Source: Planctomycetota bacterium (GTDB lineage Bacteria > Planctomycetota > JAPUJT01). From it: 64,000 nucleotides of DNA. The stretch spans positions 160,525 through 224,524 of the forward strand of contig JAPUJT010000064.1 in the NCBI GenBank assembly GCA_027296055.1, given 5' to 3'. Below are positions 25,781-33,429 of this stretch, piece after piece (the stretch's first letter is position 1; every line of letters starts with the position of its first letter). A program made the position numbers and the translations under genes. The notes below the pieces were generated by a model. It had not been told where the DNA came from and ran no database searches. It was given only the letters and a program-made list of their open reading frames with translations.

Positions 25781-28700
25781 ACGGCGCGATTCGCTGGTTC
25801 GCCAACAATCCCGTGACGGCCAATCTCCTGATGGTCTTCATCGTGCTGAGCGGCATGATCACGGCCCCGAGGATCCGCCAGTCGGTCTTCCCCGAGTTCT
25901 CCGCCGACATCATCACGGTCTCGGTGGTCTATCTCGGGGCGGCTCCGGAGGAGGTGGAGGAGGCCGTCTGTGTCCGGATCGAGGAGGCGATTCGTGGCCT
26001 GGACGGGATCAAGCGAATCACCTCGACGGCCGCCGAGGGCGTCGGGGCAATCTCCGTGGAGCTGCTACTGGGAACCGATCCGAGGGAGCTGCTGGATGAC
26101 ATCAAGAACCGGGTGGACGCCATCGACACCTTCCCCGAAGAGACGGAGCGGCCCCTCATCCAGGAGGTGGTCTATCCGACGCAGGTGATCGAGGTCGCGA
26201 TCTCGGGTGATGTGGATGAGGTGACGCTCAGGAAGGTCGCGGAGAGGGTGCGCGACGACATCCTTGCGATCCCGGGGATCACGCAGGCCGACCTGGCCGC
26301 GGCGCGCCCCTACGAGGTCTCGATCGAAGTGTCGGAGACGGCTCTGCGCCGGCACAGCCTCACCTTCGATGACGTCGCCCGCGCCGTCCGGCGATCCTCC
26401 CTGGATCTTCCCGGAGGATCGGTGAAGACGGGGGGCGGGGAGATCCTCCTCCGGACCAAGGGACAGGCCTACCGGAAACGGCAATTCGAGGATCTCGTCC
26501 TCTGGACGCACCCGGATGGCCACCGTCTCCTGCTCGGCGACGTGGCAGACGTGGTGGATGGATTCGAGGACACGGATCAGACCGCCCGGTTCGACGGCGA
26601 ACGAGCGGTCCTGGTCCAGGTCTTCCGGGTCGGGGAGGAGAGCGCCCTGGGGATCTCTGCGTCGGTCAAGGAGTACGTCGACGAGGCCCAGCGGCGGATG
26701 CCGGAGGGAATCACTCTCACCACCTGGCAGGACGAGGCCAAGATCCTCCGGGGACGTCTCGATCTGCTCCTCCGGAACGGGAAGGTCGGACTCCTGCTCG
26801 TCTTCGTCGTCCTGACGCTGTTCCTCAGGCTGCGTCTCGCCTTCTGGGTGACGATCGGCATCCCCATCTCGTTCCTCGGGGCCATCTGGATGATGCCGGG
26901 GCTGGACGTCTCGGTGAACATCATCTCTCTCTTCGCCTTCATCCTCGTCCTGGGGATCGTCGTGGACGACGCGATCATCGTCGGGGAGAGCATCTACCGG
27001 CACCAGCAAGAGGGGCTCGAAGGGATCGCCGCTGCCGAGGAGGGTACGCTCCAGGTATCCAAACCGGTGATTTTCGCCGTGCTCACATCCGTCGCCGCGT
27101 TCGGGCCACTGCTCATGATTCCCGGAACGGTGGGGAAGTTCATACGGGTGATCCCCCTGATCGTGATGCCGACGCTGCTCTTCTCCCTCATCGAGTCCCT
27201 GCTCGTGCTTCCCGCCCATCTCTCCCACTACAAGAAGCCATCGAAGACAAAGAGGCCGATCCTCCCCGTGCGCCTCTGGATCGCCTTCCAGGGGATTTTC
27301 TCCAATGGCCTGGAGACGATTGTCGGCCGGGTTTATCGACCTGTCCTGGAGCGCGCTCTTCGCTGGCGATATCTCAGCGTCTCGATCGGGATGGCGATGC
27401 TGGTCCTGACGGTGGGCATGGTGCAGGGCGGGTGGGTCAAGGTCCTCTTCTTCCCACCGGTGGACGCGGACAACGCCGTCGCTCTCCTCACGATGCCTCA
27501 GGGAACGTCCGCCGAGGTCACGGCGGAGGCGATCCGACGCCTCGAAGCATCCGCCAGGAGACTCCGGAAGGAGCTGGAGGCGCAGACGGGGCATGACGTC
27601 TTCCAGCATGTGCTCGCCTCGGTGGGTGAGCAGCCGTTCCGCGCGGCCCAGTCACGGGGTCAAGGAGTCGGGCCAGCGGCCTTCCGGGGGGGGCATCTCG
27701 GAGAGGTCAACATCGAGCTGCTCCCGTCCGAGGAGCGCGGAAACCTGAAGAGTGACGACATCGCGAAGCGCTGGCGGGAGCTGACCGGGCCGATCCCGGA
27801 CGCGGTGGAGTTGACCTACACTTCATCGATCTTTTCCACGGGGGAGGCGATCAACATACAGTTGACAGGTCGAAGCGTGGATCGTCTGAGGGAGGCGGCA
27901 ACCGAATTGAAGGGCCGGCTTGCCCGGTACACCGGCGTCTTCGACATCAGCGATTCGTTCCGGGCGGGAAAGTCCGAGATCAGGCTGAAGATCAAGCCGG
28001 GGGCCGAGGCCCTGGGACTCACTCTTTCGGACCTGGCACGGCAGGTCCGACAGGGCTTCTACGGCGAGGAGGCTCAGCGGATACAGCGCGGCCGGGACGA
28101 CGTCCGGGTGATGGTCCGGTATCCCTCGGATCGGAGGCGGTCCCTCGGGGATCTCGAGAACATGCGCATCCGGACGCCGGACGGGGGCGAGGTGCCTTTC
28201 CCCGTGGTGGCGGAGGCGGAGATTGGCCGGGGGTACGCCAACATCAAGCGGGCGGACAACCGACGGGCGATCAACGTGACGGCTGACGTGGACGAGAGCC
28301 AGCCTGGCGTGACGGCGGGAGAGATCCTGGGACGTCTCGCCAAGGAGGATCTGGCAGAAATGATGGAGAACTACCCGGAGCTCGACTACACGGTCGAGGG
28401 GGAGGGCCGGGAACAGGCGGAGACGATGGGAGGGGTCTTCAGGGGGATCTTCTTTGTCGCCCTGCCCCTCATCTACATCTTGATCGCGATCCCGTTCCGA
28501 TCCTACATCCAGCCGCTCATCGTGATGTCGGCGATTCCCTTCGGCCTCGTGGGGGCTGTCTGGGGGCACATCATCATGGGGATGGAGCTGTCGATCATGT
28601 CGATGTTCGGGCTGGTCGCGTTGAGCGGGGTGGTCGTGAACGACAGCCTCGTCATGGTGGACTTCATCAACCGGAAGCGATGGGCCGGCGTCCCCCTCGA

Positions 28701-28950
28701 GAAGGCGGTGCGTGACGCCGGCGCCGTCCGGTTCCGGCCGATCCTGCTCACGTCCCTCACCACGTTTGCCGGGGTCACTCCCCTGCTGCTCGAGAAGAGC
28801 GTCCAGGCGAAGTTCCTGATCCCGATGGCCATCTCTCTCGGCTTCGGCGTGATCTTCGCCACCTTCATCACGCTGATCCTGATCCCCTCCGCCTACATCA
28901 TCCTCGAAGACATGAAGAGCCTGATGGGAATCAAGGGGTCAGACACCTAA
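25777..28950 (+). CDS. RND-family (HAE1-type) efflux transporter
   Basis: 1057 residues, the normal size, with 12 transmembrane helices and two large periplasmic loops. The TM1 motif (FANNPVTANLLMVFIVL), the proton-relay VVDDAIIVGE in TM4 and GVVVNDSLVMVDFIN in TM10 are present. The GTG start overlaps the adaptor stop (GTGA). It exports hydrophobic compounds or antimicrobials using proton influx; the substrate cannot be predicted from sequence. It completes a TetR-duct-adaptor-pump operon in which every junction is a 4-nt overlap. Confidence 0.95.
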   Translation: MNGAIRWFANNPVTANLLMVFIVLSGMITAPRIRQSVFPEFSADIITVSVVYLGAAPEEVEEAVCVRIEEAIRGLDGIKRITSTAAEGVGAISVELLLGTDPRELLDDIKNRVDAIDTFPEETERPLIQEVVYPTQVIEVAISGDVDEVTLRKVAERVRDDILAIPGITQADLAAARPYEVSIEVSETALRRHSLTFDDVARAVRRSSLDLPGGSVKTGGGEILLRTKGQAYRKRQFEDLVLWTHPDGHRLLLGDVADVVDGFEDTDQTARFDGERAVLVQVFRVGEESALGISASVKEYVDEAQRRMPEGITLTTWQDEAKILRGRLDLLLRNGKVGLLLVFVVLTLFLRLRLAFWVTIGIPISFLGAIWMMPGLDVSVNIISLFAFILVLGIVVDDAIIVGESIYRHQQEGLEGIAAAEEGTLQVSKPVIFAVLTSVAAFGPLLMIPGTVGKFIRVIPLIVMPTLLFSLIESLLVLPAHLSHYKKPSKTKRPILPVRLWIAFQGIFSNGLETIVGRVYRPVLERALRWRYLSVSIGMAMLVLTVGMVQGGWVKVLFFPPVDADNAVALLTMPQGTSAEVTAEAIRRLEASARRLRKELEAQTGHDVFQHVLASVGEQPFRAAQSRGQGVGPAAFRGGHLGEVNIELLPSEERGNLKSDDIAKRWRELTGPIPDAVELTYTSSIFSTGEAINIQLTGRSVDRLREAATELKGRLARYTGVFDISDSFRAGKSEIRLKIKPGAEALGLTLSDLARQVRQGFYGEEAQRIQRGRDDVRVMVRYPSDRRRSLGDLENMRIRTPDGGEVPFPVVAEAEIGRGYANIKRADNRRAINVTADVDESQPGVTAGEILGRLAKEDLAEMMENYPELDYTVEGEGREQAETMGGVFRGIFFVALPLIYILIAIPFRSYIQPLIVMSAIPFGLVGAVWGHIIMGMELSIMSMFGLVALSGVVVNDSLVMVDFINRKRWAGVPLEKAVRDAGAVRFRPILLTSLTTFAGVTPLLLEKSVQAKFLIPMAISLGFGVIFATFITLILIPSAYIILEDMKSLMGIKGSDT

Positions 28951-28978
28951 TCGAATCAGGTGAGTATCCGTTTATCTA

Positions 28979-29500
28979 TTAGTTCTTGATGCGATAGGTC
29001 ACCGACACACATCCGTGCTCCAGGGTGCGACATTCGACGAGCTTCAGGTCAATCTGGCGAGACAATTCGGGAAAGAGGGGAGGCCCCGAGCCGAGCAGAA
29101 GAGGGTGAATGTTCAGACTAAGCTCGTCGATCAGGTCCGCCTCGAACAGGGAACGAGCGAAATCGCCGCCGCCCATGCAGCAGATATCCTTGCCGTCTTG
29201 GCTCTTGAGCGTACGCACGAACCGCGCAGCGTCCGTTGAAACGAGCTCGACCGATTCATCGGGACTCTTCTTCAAGGACCTCGAAAACAAGTAGGTCTTG
29301 ACTCCCGATTGCAACGGCGCATCCATCTTCGAGATCGCCTCCCAGGTCTTCCTCCCCATCAGCACGGCGTCGACCTTCTTCCAGAAGTCCTCGATTGCCG
29401 CCTTGACTTCGTCGCTCCAGAGAAGCCAGTCGGCCGTGTCGTCTGCTCGCGCTAGCCGGTTCTCAAGACTGTTGGCGACGCCGAAAGTGATCTTGCCCAT
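28979..29500 (-). CDS. Dihydrofolate reductase-like (RibD C-terminal) protein
   Basis: 173 residues of the RibD_C/DHFR-like fold. VLMGRKTWEAI is the NADPH-binding region, CCMGGGDFARSL the glycine-rich turn, and DELSLNIHPLLLGSGPPLF the closing signature of this family. Members reduce pteridine- or deazaflavin-type substrates, but many lone homologues have no assigned substrate. It lies tail to tail with the RND operon. A CGGAG site precedes the ATG at moderate distance. Confidence 0.9.
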   Translation of the reverse strand: MGKITFGVANSLENRLARADDTADWLLWSDEVKAAIEDFWKKVDAVLMGRKTWEAISKMDAPLQSGVKTYLFSRSLKKSPDESVELVSTDAARFVRTLKSQDGKDICCMGGGDFARSLFEADLIDELSLNIHPLLLGSGPPLFPELSRQIDLKLVECRTLEHGCVSVTYRIKN

Positions 29501-29586
29501 GACGAGAAGCTCCGTTAGTTCCCGTGGAATTGAGGGATAATCAAGGGACCCTTCACTTATACCTTAATTCGTAGAGTAAGGGAGGG

Positions 29587-29611
29587 GCCGGGCGGCGCGT
29601 GGCCGCCCGGC
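29587..29611 (-). terminator. GC-rich hairpin after the MarR-regulon MBL gene
   Basis: Perfect 10-bp stem GCCGGGCGGC/GCCGCCCGGC with a 5-nt loop, about 15 nt after the MBL stop. No U-run follows on the minus strand, so termination is possible but not strong. Confidence 0.4.
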
Positions 29612-29625
29612 GTCTGTGGCAGGAG

Positions 29626-30609
29626 CTAGCTCGTCTTGGTCTCCTCGTAAGTCATCTTCACGTTCCAGCGGTGGACAGCGAGCAGGAACGCGGCCAATGG
29701 AGAGTCGCTCGGAAGGGCGTGTTCCTTTCCGAGCGGGTTGGCCGCGAGGGCCTCCTGGAGCGACAGGCCGGCGCGCCTCGACTCCCTCATCGACTGGACC
29801 AGGTCGCTGAGGTACCTCGAGTAGCGCCCCAAGATCTTTCCGTCCGTGGGGAAGAGGTGCCCGGGGACGATCGTCTTCACGTCCAGCGTCTTCGAGAATC
29901 GGGCGATCGTTTCGATATAAGCGCCCGCGCCACCTTCGATCAGGAAGGGCACTGTGCCCGCCCCAAGGACGAGATTCCCCGTCCAGGCGACCTGAGCATC
30001 GGGTACGTAGACCACCGAATCCCCGGGACCATTGCCGTGTCCGAAGTAATGGATCTCCACGAGACGATCTCCGAGATCGATCTGCAGAGAATCGGTATAC
30101 GTGATGTCCGGAAGGCGTAGCTCGACATCCCCGTAGACGTCAGGGTCGTTGTTCACGGTGGGGAGGAGGAACTTCTTCTCCTCCTCGAACTCCTTCATCT
30201 TCTCCGCTGAGTTCTTGTGGGCGATGATCAACGTTTCCGACGGGAAGGCGTAGTTGCCGAAGGTGTGGTCGCCGTGATACGTCGTGTTGACCAGGTAGAG
30301 GATCGGCTTGTCCGTGACTTGCCGGACCGCCTTCTGGATCTTCTCAGCCATCGTCTTGTTGTAGTGGGCGTCGATCACCAGCACCCCACGTCGACCGACC
30401 ACGAAGCCACTGTTGTCGACCGGCGGCTTGCTGGAGACGAGGGCGTAGACCCCGGGGGCCAGCTCCCGCGTCTCGAGCTCCGCCCCGGCGGGATGGAGCG
30501 GCGGGGGTGGGAACTCGACAACGAAATCGTCGGCGAATGACGGGGAGACGAGCGTCCCCAAGGCGAGCAGGATCCAACCGGTTACGCGAAGGGTCTGGAC
30601 AGACTTCAT
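29626..30609 (-). CDS. Exported metallo-beta-lactamase-fold protein with altered metal site
   Basis: 327 residues from the ATG with AAAGGAGA upstream and a signal peptide (ILLALGTLVSPSFA). It has the MBL alpha-beta/beta-alpha fold with GVLVIDAH, GHGNGPGDSVVY and IVPGHLFPTDG. The catalytic HxHxDH is replaced by TYHGDH (first His is Thr). The bridging Asp region reads TGNLV where relatives, including the paralogue at 57719-58642, have GDLL. Metal binding is therefore likely reduced or changed. It resembles SoxH/quinoprotein-relay MBLs. It is preceded by one of three identical MarR-type boxes. Confidence 0.88.
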   Translation of the reverse strand: MKSVQTLRVTGWILLALGTLVSPSFADDFVVEFPPPPLHPAGAELETRELAPGVYALVSSKPPVDNSGFVVGRRGVLVIDAHYNKTMAEKIQKAVRQVTDKPILYLVNTTYHGDHTFGNYAFPSETLIIAHKNSAEKMKEFEEEKKFLLPTVNNDPDVYGDVELRLPDITYTDSLQIDLGDRLVEIHYFGHGNGPGDSVVYVPDAQVAWTGNLVLGAGTVPFLIEGGAGAYIETIARFSKTLDVKTIVPGHLFPTDGKILGRYSRYLSDLVQSMRESRRAGLSLQEALAANPLGKEHALPSDSPLAAFLLAVHRWNVKMTYEETKTS

Positions 30610-30670
30610 GACTTTCTCCTTTCTGGGCCCGGTGAGGCGAACGCCTCGATCCGGACCGTGACGGGCCAAT

Positions 30671-30686
30671 AAGTGTATCTACACCT
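30671..30686. promoter_or_regulatory. MarR-type operator 1 (before the MBL gene)
   Basis: AAGTGTATCTACACCT, a near-palindrome matching the boxes at 31059 and 31540. It lies 61 nt upstream of the MBL start. Confidence 0.65.
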
Positions 30687-30766
30687 ATTGACCGAAATGT
30701 TTATCGGGACGACCGCCCGCGGGCCGTACCCATCCTTGAAGCTATTCACCGCTTTCCTCCCTGGGG

Positions 30767-30910
30767 CTATACACCCGCTTGCCAGAGGAGCATGAGGAAA
30801 GATGCTCCGGCTGAAATTCCCATCACGATCAAGATGAACTCGTTCCAGACACCACCCCAATCGACTGGCATGGATAGCCTCTCCGCTCGTTCCTCGCCAT
30901 GTGCGTTCAT
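30767..30910 (-). CDS. 47-residue single-pass membrane peptide in the MarR regulon
   Basis: The start is the ATG preceded by a strong AAAGGAGG site. After a charged, polar N terminus (MNAHGEERAERLSMPVDWGG), one hydrophobic helix, FILIVMGISAGASFLMLLW, reaches almost to the C terminus (QAGV). No family recognised. A longer frame starting at 31057 exists but begins within 2 nt of the operator and lacks a ribosome-binding site. Lying between marR and the MBL gene, with its own MarR box, it is probably co-regulated; a small membrane stress protein is a guess. Confidence 0.6.
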   Translation of the reverse strand: MNAHGEERAERLSMPVDWGGVWNEFILIVMGISAGASFLMLLWQAGV

Positions 30911-31058
30911 CGCCGCCTCCTTTCTGCTCGGATGCAAACGCATATTTCGTGCCGGCGCCCAGAGTGGCCTCTGGGCCCCCAGTCCAGGGCGTCGTGCCGT
31001 CGAGACCGCGCAATCTCGTGGCCCGGAACGCGGATGGTGGAGATCCACAGGAGTCATA

Positions 31059-31074
31059 AAGTGTAATTACACCT
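31059..31074. promoter_or_regulatory. MarR-type operator 2 (before the 47-residue gene)
   Basis: AAGTGTAATTACACCT, the most symmetric of the three copies, 148 nt upstream of the small membrane gene and just downstream of marR. Confidence 0.65.
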
Positions 31075-31089
31075 AAAAGATCAAAACAA

Positions 31090-31533
31090 CTATCGAAGCT
31101 GGGCCGTCTTCACGACGGCGGAGAGATCGTCGACCAGGCGACCGAACCTCTGGGGACCCAGGCCCTTCATCATCCGGGCCTGAGCACGCTTCCAGAGAGG
31201 GTACGCCCTCGTGAGGACTCCCTTGCCCTTCCTCGTGAGCGAGACCTCTCTTTCCCGCCGGTCCTCGCCGGGATAGATCCTCAGGAGGTCCTGATTCGCC
31301 AGGGGCTTCAGGTTACGGGTCACCGTGGTCCTGTCCATCAGGGCGGCCTCGGCCAGCCGATTCACCGTCAGGGGCCCGAGCTGGCTCACGACCGCCATGA
31401 GCGAGAGCTGGTTGGCCCCGAGGCCGGTCGGCCGGAGGACCTCGTCGTAGAACTGAGTGATCGCCCTGGCCGCCCGCCGGATATTGAAGCAGGCGCACGC
31501 CGGACCTATCTGGTCTTGCCCCTTTGCAACCAT
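31090..31533 (-). CDS. MarR-family transcriptional regulator
   Basis: 147 residues with the MarR winged helix: NQLSLMAVVSQLGPLTVNRLAEAALMDRTTVTRNLKPL recognition region and the wing DRREREVSLTRKGKGVL. An N-terminal CACFNIRRAARAITQFYD stretch contains two Cys that could sense oxidants or electrophiles, as in OhrR/DUF24-like MarR members, but this is only suggestive. Its own promoter carries a copy of the 16-bp box found twice more downstream, so autorepression and control of the MBL and 47-residue genes is likely. Confidence 0.93.
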   Translation of the reverse strand: MVAKGQDQIGPACACFNIRRAARAITQFYDEVLRPTGLGANQLSLMAVVSQLGPLTVNRLAEAALMDRTTVTRNLKPLANQDLLRIYPGEDRREREVSLTRKGKGVLTRAYPLWKRAQARMMKGLGPQRFGRLVDDLSAVVKTAQLR

Positions 31534-31539
31534 GATATT

Positions 31540-31555
31540 AAGAGTATATACACCT
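31540..31555. promoter_or_regulatory. MarR-type operator 3, over the marR promoter
   Basis: AAGAGTATATACACCT, 6 nt upstream of the marR ATG. It overlaps the -10 box TATACT of a minus-strand promoter whose -35 is TTGACC (16-nt spacer). Confidence 0.65.
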
Positions 31556-31594
31556 TTCTTGCCCGGTCAAGCCATTCCGAGGAACGGGATCGAC

Positions 31595-32140
31595 CTATTC
31601 CAGAGGTATCTTCGGCGCGGCGAACGTGATGTTCTCGAGGTCCGCTCGGAGGCACTGGTCCAGTGCGGAAACGACGTGCTTCCAGGGGACGAGCCGGCGT
31701 GCGTCGATGATCACGGGGAGGCCCTTCGGGCTCGTTCCCCGGTAGACCTGCTTGAAGTCCAGGAGATCCTGGTAGAGCGCCTCCCAATCGGGGACGGTCT
31801 CGAGCTTCCCCGTCACCGGGTCCAGGATCGTCTTGTCCGGGTAGACGTCGTTGGAGAGCTTCAGGACGACGTGGCCGGCCTTCCGATCCGTCGTGGGTCG
31901 GTTCTGATCGTCGTGCCAGAGGAGCTTCAGGCGAACTTCGTAGAGATCGATCGGGGGGATGTGGCTTCCGGCCCCCCGGTCCTTGGGAAGGTACGGCTTG
32001 AGCTCGCCCTCCGCCACCTTGAACCTCGAGGCGAGGAGGAAGAACACGAGGAGCAGGAACACCACGTCGATCATCGGTGTGATGGCCAGCTCCGCCCGGG
32101 TCTCCGACTCCGCCCCGTGTGCCTGACGCTTCTGTTTCAT
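31595..32140 (-). CDS. exbD: ExbD/TolR-family biopolymer transport protein, orphan
   Basis: 181 residues from the ATG with GGAGG upstream. Short cytoplasmic N terminus, then the single TM helix with the ITPMIDVVFLLLVFFLL proton-relay signature (Asp in MIDVVF), then a periplasmic domain ending in a REI-type VIIDARRLVPWKHVVSALD segment. ExbD works with ExbB/TolQ to energise outer-membrane transport. No ExbB, TolQ or TonB lies nearby, and the periplasmic region is longer than usual. Upstream is the glycine oxidase gene about 100 nt away. Confidence 0.85.
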   Translation of the reverse strand: MKQKRQAHGAESETRAELAITPMIDVVFLLLVFFLLASRFKVAEGELKPYLPKDRGAGSHIPPIDLYEVRLKLLWHDDQNRPTTDRKAGHVVLKLSNDVYPDKTILDPVTGKLETVPDWEALYQDLLDFKQVYRGTSPKGLPVIIDARRLVPWKHVVSALDQCLRADLENITFAAPKIPLE

Positions 32141-32236
32141 ATCGCCCTCCTCCCGACGAGATACACTTCCCACCGATCGAGATTAACGACAGCGAGATCC
32201 ACGTCAACGGGGTTGCGAAATATCGTGACCGGGTGG

Positions 32237-33343
32237 CTACCTGCCTGGCCGGTAGGGGGTCAGATCGACGCCGGGGGGTCGACCCGCGTGGATGGCGGCG
32301 ATGATCTCGCCGGTGAAGGGTCCGAGGAGGAGGCCGTTTCTGTAGTGGCCGGTAGCGGCCAGCACCCCGTCAGCCCCCGGGATGGGGCCAATGTAGGGGA
32401 GGCGATCGGGAGTGGAGGGCCGGAGGCCCGCCCACGCTCGAAGAAATGGGGCATCCGAAAGGGCCGGCAGGATCTCGGACGCCCTCTGCAGGAGGGAATG
32501 GACCACGCCAGCCGTCACCCGGCTGTCGAATCCGACGTCCTCGATGCTGCTGCCTATCAGGATCTTCCCGTCGCGTCGTGGAACGAGATACTGCCCCTTC
32601 CAGAGGAGGACATGCCGGAAGGCGACGGGGTCTTGCTCCGTCAGGATCATCTGCCCTCGGATCGGCTTGACCGAAATCGCCGGGGAGATCCCCAGGTCGG
32701 ATCCGGATGACCAGGCGCCGGCGGCGATGATCACCGTTCCAGCATGCATCTCTCCCTGCGGCGTCTGCACTCCGATAATCCGTTCACCGTTGCGGACCAG
32801 TCCGCCGACGGGGCACTTCGTACGGAACGTGACCCCGCCCCGCTCCGCGGCCACGGACAGGGATCGGAGAAGTCTCGGGTTTCGAATCTGACGAGTGTCG
32901 GGGAACAGGAGAGCCTTGTGAAACTCAGGGTTGATGCCGGGGACCCGCTCGCGCACCTCGGCCCGGGACAGGACTTCCGCCGGCTGGCTGTGCTCATTCT
33001 TCCAGGCGCGAAGGGAATCGGCCTCCCTTTCGTCCTCGTCGTCCCGGACGAGGAGAAGGAGACCGACCACGTCATGCTCCACGTCGATGCCCGATTCATC
33101 CGCCAGGGCAGGGATCCATCGATCAAAGGTGTCCAGGCCGCTGCGGCAGAGAGGCAATAGATCGGTGGGATAGGTATGCGGGCGTATCGGCGTCAGGATT
33201 CCCCCGCCGGCCCAGGAGGCCTCACGGCCGATCTCCCCCCGCTCGATCACCGTGACCTGCACTCCGTCGCGTGCCAGGGCGTAGGCGACCGAGCAGCCGA
33301 CAATGCCGGCTCCGACTACGATCACATCGGACGTTTCGCTCAA
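32237..33343 (-). CDS. thiO: FAD-dependent glycine oxidase-like protein ThiO
   Basis: 368 residues, DAO-family flavoenzyme. N-terminal Rossmann VIVVGAGIVGCSVAYAL, a second dinucleotide-contact ERGEIGREASWAGGGIL typical of ThiO, and a C-terminal GHYRNGLLLGPFTGE. ThiO oxidises glycine to iminoglycine for the thiamine thiazole ring. No thi genes are beside it, so it could instead oxidise another D- or small amino acid. Length is normal for ThiO. Confidence 0.85.
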   Translation of the reverse strand: MSETSDVIVVGAGIVGCSVAYALARDGVQVTVIERGEIGREASWAGGGILTPIRPHTYPTDLLPLCRSGLDTFDRWIPALADESGIDVEHDVVGLLLLVRDDEDEREADSLRAWKNEHSQPAEVLSRAEVRERVPGINPEFHKALLFPDTRQIRNPRLLRSLSVAAERGGVTFRTKCPVGGLVRNGERIIGVQTPQGEMHAGTVIIAAGAWSSGSDLGISPAISVKPIRGQMILTEQDPVAFRHVLLWKGQYLVPRRDGKILIGSSIEDVGFDSRVTAGVVHSLLQRASEILPALSDAPFLRAWAGLRPSTPDRLPYIGPIPGADGVLAATGHYRNGLLLGPFTGEIIAAIHAGRPPGVDLTPYRPGR

Positions 33344-33429
33344 TGTCTCTCCAGTTCTCTGGTCCGGTCCCGGTGAATGCTTTAACCTAACAACCGTACC
33401 AACCCGGGCGCCGTATGAAAGAGTGATCC

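Noticed and set aside
26065..27609. 514-residue minus-strand frame
   Set aside because: Antisense to the RND transporter, full of Asp/His/Arg from codon shadowing.
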